Origin: Glandiceps talaboti
Lineage: Eukaryota > Hemichordata > Enteropneusta > Spengelidae
DNA length: 64,000 bases
Direction: 5' to 3'
Assembly (NCBI RefSeq): GCF_964340395.1
Contig: NC_135559.1
Coordinates: forward strand, 18,904,150 to 18,968,149
Part shown: positions 56,252-64,000 of the stretch, piece by piece
Layout of the letters: each line of letters begins with the position of its first letter
Position numbering within the stretch: position 1 is the first letter of the stretch
Notes under the pieces: generated by a model
The model's database searches: none
What the model was told of the DNA's origin: nothing
What the model saw: only the letters and a program-made list of their open reading frames with translations
Program-made: the position numbers and the translations under genes

Positions 56252-56421
56252 CATAATAAACATTGTTAATAAATCTTCAGGTAAGGTGCGGTTATCATGG
56301 AATTCTGAAAATTGATCTTCTTGCAGGCAAAATTTGGAGTACTAGTATGTACTAGGTATGGTTGGTATGCATGTAGGTTCTTAATATATAATATAAATGA
56401 AATTGAGGAAAGAAAGATGAC

Positions 56422-56492
56422 ACGTGTAGGAGTTGAAGCCACATCACCTGAATACTAGCCAGAGTGCTCTCACCGACTGAGCTAACGCCATT
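56422..56492 (-). tRNA. tRNA-like sequence (tRNA-derived SINE head or tRNA pseudogene)
   Basis: The minus strand reads TTAGCTCAGTCGGTGAGAGC, a good A-box and D-arm. An anticodon-arm-like CTGGCTAGTATTCAG with AGT in the anticodon position follows, then GGCTTCAACTCC as a weakened B box. Acceptor pairing is poor, so it is not a functional tRNA. A tRNA-Thr-like SINE head is the best reading. Confidence 0.6.
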
Positions 56493-56659
56493 AATTGGTA
56501 GATGTGGTGTCCTGGTGTGTGTCTTGATATTCCTCGGCAGGTGTAAACATAATATTACAAGGAATGTAATGATACCTTTTAGCACCTTCATAAACTAAAT
56601 TTTTGTTCGTGAAATCCTTACTTAAGATTATTCACAAATCAAAATAAACATATGAATCA

Positions 56660-56692
56660 TATATAAATAAATAAATAAATAAATAAATAAAT
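56660..56692. repeat. (AAAT)n tract
   Basis: About eight AAAT units; simple repeat. Confidence 0.9.
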
Positions 56693-56980
56693 AGTAGATA
56701 AGTTTTGACAAATATTACAACATAAATAGCATAACCACAGATAAATATGTAAATAGAGAAACGTTGGACATTACAATAAAATAAGTTTGTTTCGTATTGC
56801 ACGGTAACATTTCACACCATAGTGAAAGTGTAAGAAAAGTTGCCTATTGCACTTTGCACTTTCACTTTCAAAAGTTTGTACTGACAATGACATTGTAAAA
56901 TGACTGTCAAGGGTATTGTTGTAAATCTTTCAGCCTCTAGATGACAATGGACACTTGAACATATGTTTGACTGACTGACA

Positions 56981-57110
56981 GTGTGTGTGTGTATGTATGT
57001 ATGTATGTATGTATGTATGTATGTATGTATGTATGTATGTATGTATGTATGTATGTATGTATGTATGTATGTATGTATGTATGTATGTATGTATGTATGT
57101 ATGTATGTAT
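56981..57110. repeat. (GTAT)n microsatellite
   Basis: About 30 GTAT units after a short GT run, downstream of the KCTD gene. Confidence 0.97.
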
Positions 57111-57305
57111 TTTTACATACGTACGTATGTTCATGTATTAACTGTCTAGTCTGTCTGTCAGTCTATGGATACATACAACAAAATTTGGATATTAATATTA
57201 GAGGGCACACTGATAAATACATTCCACAAGGTATAGTCTGTTGATTGATATCTTGCTTCAAGGTTAATTACTTGATGTTGTTGATTTTTCGAAGATATTC
57301 ATCTT

Positions 57306-57983
57306 TCACTTTGGTACTTTACGGCAGAATGTCCACCTGTCTGTGGCTCTATCATCTCCTCCACATGATGACGTGCATCTCAGCTCAAAACCTTGATGAG
57401 TTATCTCCCGGAACAGTTTCACTCTATCAATCGGTTTAGCAGTGCGTGTCCCACGTGGTAGAGAAAGCCCGTACTCCTCAAGCCGACTCTTCACACCCCA
57501 ATTCCCAAGATCTTTGTAGTGAGTGACTAACAACGGGATATTTTCCAGGACTGATGCAGCACCAAATATTATGTACTGCCCGTTTGCACATTCAAACTCG
57601 ACTTCGAGAAATTCATATTCTTGAGGAAGTTCGTCTCTTTTCTTCATGTCCTCTCTATCCATCTTAAGACTGTCAATGAATTCTATGAGCTCTGTTATTT
57701 GGTAGAAATCAGCCTCGTCTGCGAGCATATCCAATTCCTTGAAATCATCAGGTAGGGTTAATTTCGACCGTCGCAGAAAATTCAAAACGTATCGAAACAG
57801 CTTGCCGTCTCCATCGATCACATAATTTCCTCGATCATCTCTTTTTGTTGGCATTCGATCGCTGAACATCGCTCCCAGCATCGACTCGGGAAATCTTGTC
57901 AGCGTTGATCGCGATGTTGTATACATTTGACCACCGACGTTCAGGTTTACGCATTCTTCGACGTTTGCTGCGGCCTCTTCCAT
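57306..57983 (-). CDS. KCTD6/11/21-like BTB (T1) domain protein, single coding exon
   Basis: A 225-residue protein. The BTB/T1 fold spans about residues 10-110, with VNLNVGG at 12-18, FPESMLGAMF at 31-40, and GNYVIDGDGKLFRYVLNFLR followed by DEADFYQI, the standard KCTD blocks. The C-terminal part ends with ITHQGFELR and DRWTFCRK, matching KCTD6, KCTD11 and KCTD21, which act as cullin-3 adaptors (including in Hedgehog control through HDAC1). The length is close to KCTD6 (237). I start at the ATG at 57983, with A at -3 and G at +4. An open stretch upstream begins with GTG and is closed by an in-frame TAG. No intron in the coding part; the exact paralogue is unresolved. Confidence 0.93.
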   Translation of the reverse strand: MEEAAANVEECVNLNVGGQMYTTSRSTLTRFPESMLGAMFSDRMPTKRDDRGNYVIDGDGKLFRYVLNFLRRSKLTLPDDFKELDMLADEADFYQITELIEFIDSLKMDREDMKKRDELPQEYEFLEVEFECANGQYIIFGAASVLENIPLLVTHYKDLGNWGVKSRLEEYGLSLPRGTRTAKPIDRVKLFREITHQGFELRCTSSCGGDDRATDRWTFCRKVPK

Positions 57984-58019
57984 TCTCTCGGTCTTAAAAT
58001 TCAAATTTTCCCGCACTTT

Positions 58020-59300
58020 ACTGCCCTAAATTTTGAAATGGGGAGGCGTACACCACCACAACGTTCAATGGATCACGACCGGAAATATAGTGAGGTTGAG
58101 TAGACACTCCCATAATGCAACATGCTGTAACAGGTCTCCCTAACTTCCGTACTTTAAATTTCAAGCAGGTAATGAAGATCTCCAGCAAGTACAAGTGCTG
58201 AGTGAACGATCGCCAGAACTTCGAGTTGAAGTGGTAAATTTTTGTAAGTATATCAATTTTCGATATATATCGATATAACTTTACACATTACTGTTCATGG
58301 AAAATATGTTTAGAGATTGAAAACGGCACACTTGTATAAATATGTGCTGACAGATTTGGCACTGACACTGACAGCTCCAATCCGCAAAGAGAGTGTGGCG
58401 GCGATAAGTCTGTTTTGTACGTGCCCGCACTTATTTTTGCTCGCGGCGATGGAGAGAGCTATCTTGGTATACCCAACCCATTTTCCTTTCCGTATGCCCG
58501 CGGATGTCTTGTCCCACATCGGCACGTCTCAATTGTATCAGCTTCCTGAGTAAATACGGCTTGAATTGGCCGTGTTTACGTAGAGTGAAGTCAAACCAAT
58601 CGGGTCCTCCACGTACCTGTTGTGTTAGACGTGAAAAGTGAACGATCGTTGACCGCTAAAAGAAAGTCGCTCCGAAGGACAAGGTGGAAATCCCTTTTGT
58701 ACGAGAAGGCCAATCCTTCTTCAGTTGACATAAGAAAAAAAATAAATTAAAAGTACGCCTTTAAAAGACAAACAGAATATTTTTCAAATGTTTTATTGAA
58801 CGGTTGTTCATCGCAACCGTTAATTGTAAATAATTGTTATTGTCAAAAGTGATTACGTTAACTCCGTGTTTGCATATTATTGAAATGTTTTCTTTCCTTC
58901 GATTATAAATTGTATCCTTTTGTTTCAATAAGCCGCTTTCGCTCCCAGCTGTGGTGTGTAGTAGTTGCGACCCAGCCCAGTCATTTAAAAACCCACCAGG
59001 CCATTACTAATCTGTAAAGAATGATATTTTGTCTGACAATGTCGAAGGAGCCTCCAACACTTTTTTACTGTTTTTTTTTTTACCCGTAACTTTAGTGGAT
59101 AGAGTAGCGCCCATACCACAGGGCTAATTCTAATAATCCTTCAGGGCATTTTACTTTATACTGTCAGTATTTCCGTAATTATACTCCATAGAGTACAGGA
59201 TAGAACAGGGCAGAATTGATCAAAAGAAAGAAAATCAGACTTTAAAACTAAATAAAAGGCAAAAAATGTCAATTGTCATGGTCAAAGTTAAACCATACAA
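58020..59300. other. Upstream of KCTD-like gene
   Basis: 58020-58700 is richer in CpG than the rest of the window and is a plausible promoter region. A 78-codon frame at 58317 (plus) lacks support. No TATA box is convincing. Confidence 0.4.
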
Positions 59301-59309
59301 TCATTGAAT

Positions 59310-59329
59310 GAAAAAAAAAGGGGGGGGGA
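59310..59329. repeat. A-run followed by G-run
   Basis: Nine to ten A are followed by about nine G, a purine-purine junction unlike the T-to-G type. Confidence 0.85.
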
Positions 59330-59799
59330 TAAAGCTCAAAATGAATTTGTCACATATTCCTTGGAGTTTTAAAAATGATACAACAGAATTGAGCAATTAA
59401 AACTAACACCTTTAGTATGAATAATAGAATGAAAAAAAAACATTCATGGTCAGACTCAGTTAAAATCATGACTTTGAAATATAAAGGAAAATAAAGATTA
59501 TACAGGGAATTTTGAAAACGGGAGTGAAAATTGCAACTGGCCAAACACTTCCCATTGCAGCTAGGAACATATCTGTATAAATAGAAATTGGTTGATGGTA
59601 AAATGCAGTTCTCATGGCAATTTGCAGTTCTCATGGTAATTTTCAGGAAGCAATTAGTATCTAACATCATTATGACAAATCACACACCTAGCATAGAATT
59701 GATTAACTCAGGCTGAAATTATTTACCGTAATGACATCATTAGCTGTCATATCATCCAGTGAAAAAAAATATATTACCCCAGGTCAAGAAATGAATTAA

Positions 59800-60215
59800 T
59801 TAGTTACTGGTAGATATTAACTCAATGCTCACTGCAATCTTGTAAATCTCCAAGTATAACAAACTGTGCCATGGATTAATATACTTAAGGTTTACATATA
59901 TTAACTCAAACCCCCCCCCCCCCCCCACTGTAATCTTCAAAATCTCCTAGGATAAAATACGTGCCATGACTTGATATACTATAAATATACTGTATGCCGG
60001 TACTCTAATTCAACCTCACTGTAATCTTGAACAATATCTCCAATTATAAAAACTGTGTCATCAATTGATATATCTACTGTATATACTTTATTTTCATATA
60101 CTTGATGTACTCAACCCACCCTCCCAAGACTGTAATTTAAAAAAATCGCCTAGGATAAAAAAAAATGTGCGATGACTTGATATCTCCAAGTATACAAACT
60201 GTGCCATCAGTTGAT
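59800..60215. repeat. About 100-bp degenerate tandem repeat with poly-C
   Basis: Words such as CTGTAATCTT, CTCCTAGGATAAAA and GTGCCATGACTTGATAT recur about four times. An 18-base C-run lies at 59910-59928. Confidence 0.7.
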
Positions 60216-60237
60216 TATTTATGATACTCAAGTAGAA

Positions 60238-60960
60238 CAGTTTATGTCAGTGTGCTATGGAAGCCTGTCTGAAAATCTTACCAACAGACCAGATCTGATG
60301 AAATAACTATTAAATGTAAATTTTTCATGCTGAAAAAAAAACTGAAGGTAAAGTTTTCGGTCTAGCAGATGGGAAGCCATGAATTAGATATTTGATTTTA
60401 TACCATAGACTAGTACCTTTAACCTTTAACCCCCGCCCCCACTTAAATCATAAAATATTTTCTAAAGTGTAAAACTGAATGTAATGTGCCATAAATTGAT
60501 ATAGTCAAGTGTAACAGTGCACTGACTATGGGAGCCTGTCGAAAATCTTACCTACAGACCATGGATCAATGAAACTTACTAACTAGTGGGGTAACAGCAA
60601 TTTTACAGGTTCCAAAAAAACTGGCTAATGGCTTTTGTAGATGGAAAGCCATAAATGGGATATTTGTAACTGTGTTGATGCCATAGGCAGTTAATTTAAG
60701 CTAACCCTTACTTTAATCATACAAAATCTCCCAAACATAGGTGATGTGACATGAGTTGATTGAAAGTATAACAGTACACTATGGAAGCCTGGCTAAAAAT
60801 CTTGCATAGTATGGACCATGGATCAATGAAACTAACTAACAAAAAATTAACAGGCCCCAAAACTTAGGCTAAAGCTTTTGTTCTGGTAGATGGAAAGCCA
60901 TGAATGCGAACATTTGAGTGTTGATGCCACAGACGGTTAATTTTTTCAGGGCATTACAGA
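60238..60960. repeat. Three-copy repeat, about 255-276 bp period
   Basis: Units start AACAGTNNAC near 60238, 60514 and 60769. They share CTATGGRAGCCTG, AAAATCTT, ACAGACCATGGATCAATGAA, GATGGAAAGCCAT and GGCAGTTAAT-type words in the same order. Confidence 0.85.
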
Positions 60961-62400
60961 GCTAACAATGGCCTGCCCAAGGTGTATAATGGCTTTTTAT
61001 AGAATACCACTATGGGGAACAGAAACAGTGAAACCTTTCATGAATCATACAGCTGTAATTTAGACAGTCTTGTGTCGTTGAAAACATCCAGGTAAAGTTT
61101 CTCAAGGTAAAGTTTCTCTGTCACAGCTACCTTGTTTGTTTAAATTTTAAACATACTTGGTTTGTAAGTGTGATTACTAGTCATTCCTAGACACAAATTA
61201 CACAGAAATATTTTTATGAGATGCGCATTATTATGAGTTGATATTGGAATTTGGAATGTTCTATTTACATATATATATACACTAAACAGTGTGGTAACTG
61301 GTATTATTCTAGGGGGCCATGGAACGACTACAATTGAATCATTGAGTCCAGTAGCAGCAGAGAGTGTGAGAATTGCCCTCAGGCTGAATACTAAGTAATG
61401 TAGGCCAGTAGTCAAATGGATTCATCAAGGCAAAGGAGAGAGATTTACCTGTAATATCCCTTTTTGATTTACATATAGCGGTGCTCAGTGTATAGGTAGA
61501 TTTATCAGGGTGTGATTGGGTCATTATGTATACTGTGTGTAGATGCTGTGAAATTGAAATGATATCGTTGGATTCACTTGGATTAAGCGTCACAACTAAG
61601 CTATCAGGTGTGCAGTTTGATACATTTAGTGATTAAATAACATATCCAGAATTTGAAATGTCAATAAAATATTGTGTATGGATTCAGTAGAGTAGTTGTT
61701 GGCAAAGAGAGATGACCTTCATCAAGAGTAGTACAGTTGGCACATTCAGTATTTATAAATGTACCCATATTTAAGACCATAAGGAAAGTGTGAAAGAGAG
61801 TCTGGTACGGCACAGTCTGTGTATGACTCATGTCGCTACAGAAGCCACCACTTCGAAATTTATAGTCCAACTTGAGAGACCATTTATTTAATTTAAGTAA
61901 CTACTTACATAAAAGTATTGTATTCACATCGCCTTGGAGTGAGTAGGTTTAAAGCCTACAGTATAGTCCAGTGTTGTTTTCATGATAGAAATTATATCGA
62001 TAATGTCAAGGACAATATATGGGTGCAGTGAAAATGATTTATGTCAACCGATTGTTATTTCAATGACATTTAATTCACCTTGGCTAAATCATACTTATTG
62101 CTACAGATCTCCCCTGTCACTTCTGATGTATTTTAGAAATTGGTAATTCTTCATAGCAGAAATAACACAGTATAATGTTAGACCTGTACTGTGCCCCTTT
62201 AAAATGAAGAATTACCTGTGATTCATGTATTATACACTTGTGTATGTAATGTACCACTCTCAAAAGATCAAGAGATTGGAGTTTAAAAGTATGAGAAGGT
62301 CGTTGAACAAAGATGTGGAAATAATGTTTAGTTATACACTCTAACTAGTCAAGCTTGTAGTGAGATGAATATGCTGATAATATTTAGTTTGAAGTGTTGT
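60960..62400. other. Intergenic sequence, no gene seen
   Basis: No supported exon or clear element. Short frames at 61140-61593 overlap on one strand but have no splice or family support. Confidence 0.45.
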
Positions 62401-63990
62401 TAAAAATCTTGTAGATTTTACATCATATGTGTTGTGTTCATCTTCAAATATAACAATAGTACAATTATTTGGATGTATGAAGGCAGAGTGTGAAATCCCC
62501 TTTACCAACGCATCAGTGAGACTTGTAGTAGGTGAATACGTTGGTGGAAAGTATTCTGTAGTGTCTGTAAAAAATCTTACAGATATACGTCATATAATGC
62601 ATATTTGCATGACTGTGTTCCTCTCCATAGACAACAATAGTTCAATTATTTGAATAATGTAGTGAAAACACACAGTGTGAAATCACCTCCAGCTCCAGGC
62701 TCAGTACACTGTACTCAGTCAGGCATGTCGTCCGATGAATAACGTTGATGAAAATATCTGTCAAAATCTTATCAATTTGCATAGTGAGTTCTTTCCAAAG
62801 ACAGATAAGATAGTTCAATTACATTTGTATTTGAATGTATTAAATCAATATTTTGATGATTTTAAGTCTGAAGTATCTGTAAACATCTTGTAGATTTACT
62901 TGTACCTATGTGTGTCATCTCCATAGATAACAATCGTCCATTGAATGTAGTGAAGAGTGTGAAATCCCCTCTCGATAAACACTGTAACTCCTATAAAAAA
63001 TTGTTTGGTTCTGGTTACCCGACCCCACCTAGTTTTTCACTGCTGACCATAAACTTTTTTTAAATGTATTTGAGATTAAATTAATAAGATAGTGAAGTCT
63101 TTCGAGAAATAGTGGATGCGGCAACTGATGTCAATTTAAAAGAAATAATATAAAACTGTTCTTCCATCTGTAATGGTTGTTCATTCTGATGGGAAGAAAT
63201 CAATAAAACAGAGACCATGGAAAACAACAGAAAACATAACTACCTGAACTAGACACTCGCACATGAAAAAAAAATCTACCTACCCCACCCACCTATTAAT
63301 AGTATTCTAAAATTGAGCATAATGGAACCACACAATTTTTATAGGCCTAAGCAGTCAGGCTTGTGGTCCAACAGTTATGCTGATGAAGTCAATTAGCAAT
63401 ATGTTAAAATTTAAAATTGTATGATTTTTATAATTTATTTCAGATACAGTGAGTTCTCTCTGTAGACAGACAAGGTAGTTCAGTTATTTGAATGCAGTAG
63501 GTGAACACATTGATGATATTCAACCTGTTGTGAAAATCTTTATAAATTTACATCATATGTGTTCGTCACCATAGATAACAATACTTCGGATTATTTGAAT
63601 GCAGTATGAATACTTTAATAGTGTAAAAGCCCCCTAGCTATATACTTTTATAAGTCAAGCATGATACAGTCGGAAAGATTGTATCGATGAAAGTCAGTCA
63701 GCTGTATCTGTTAACATTTTATATCTTATGAAGTTATGTGTTTGTAGTGAGCTCTCTCCCAAGACAGATAAGAAAGTTCAGTTATTTCAATGTAAAACAG
63801 AGTTTAATAGCCTTTTGGACGTGATATCACCTCTGAAGCCGTACAGTGTAACAAATCAAGCTAACATCTGATAAATGTGTTGATGAAAATCAGTTAGAAA
63901 TATCCATTAATTTCTTTCTGAATTTATGTTGTGTATATTATGTGTTGCTCTCCAAAGCTCGAGATAAGATAGTTCAATTAGTGTTCTGTA
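62400..63990. repeat. Degenerate tandem array, interrupted
   Basis: CTCCATAGAYAACAATAGTT, CAATTATTTGAATG-type and GTGAAATCCCCT words recur near 62445, 62630, 62800, 62930, 63460, 63575, 63765 and 63955, spaced about 110-300 bp. The array continues past the window edge and is split by the family X insertion at 62998. Confidence 0.75.
62998..63264 (-). repeat. Dispersed repeat family X, copy 2
   Basis: Reverse complement of 12565-12836 at high similarity over its full length. It is inserted in the degenerate array. Confidence 0.8.
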
Positions 63991-64000
63991 AACAGAACTA

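Noticed and set aside
57984-58016. Extending the KCTD-like protein 11 codons upstream
   Set aside because: The upstream frame opens with GTG, not ATG, and an in-frame TAG closes it; the ATG at 57983 has the better context.

Overview
The window is eukaryotic. It has spliced genes with GT-AG introns, long introns, many microsatellites and minisatellites, and a dense load of short inverted-repeat transposons and retroelement debris. Coding content is low, overall composition is AT-rich, and nothing looks like operon structure. The best-supported proteins (SLC10 transporter, COG6, KCTD/BTB) are animal genes, so this is an animal, probably a marine invertebrate. The sequence alone does not fix the phylum.

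Three genes are solid. (1) A plus-strand SLC10-family sodium/solute cotransporter of 411 aa lies in three coding exons (6357-6817, 13875-14079, 15446-16015). Its introns hold MITEs, a CR1-like reverse-transcriptase remnant and two long (TA)n tracts. (2) COG6, a subunit of the conserved oligomeric Golgi complex, lies on the minus strand. I reconstructed all 19 coding exons, 51550 down to 35651, giving a 642-residue product with every exon junction in phase. Its introns carry several minisatellites, one of which starts a few bases from a splice donor. (3) A minus-strand, single-coding-exon KCTD6/11/21-like BTB protein of 225 aa lies at 57306-57983.

Two weaker gene candidates deserve attention. 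One is a three-exon plus-strand type II membrane protein at 32652-34144 with matching phases. The other is an intronless 204-codon ORF at 23627-24238, preceded by a TATA-like box and running into a T/G homopolymer junction.

The rest is mostly repeats. There are TA-flanked MITEs (7250, 8601, 17202, 19178), a 250-bp inverted-repeat family in three copies (14891, 18681, 40941), and two Harbinger-like MITEs (2352, 30635). A hAT-like MITE has an 8-bp target duplication (19644). A second hAT-like MITE (55306) is nested inside an older repeat that also occurs without it at about 16756. There is a perfect 56-bp-arm foldback with a 10-bp duplication (15273) and a 351-bp near-palindrome (34388). A degenerate LTR element has a Pro-type primer site (about 22067) and a stop-interrupted gag-like frame. 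A satellite array has a 171-bp A-B dimer repeat (24590-25745). Minisatellites occur at 28651, 29905, 35881, 37437 and 54050, and degenerate tandem arrays fill 59800-63990. The genes appear unrelated in pathway: solute uptake at the plasma membrane, Golgi vesicle tethering, and BTB-dependent ubiquitin ligase adaptation.
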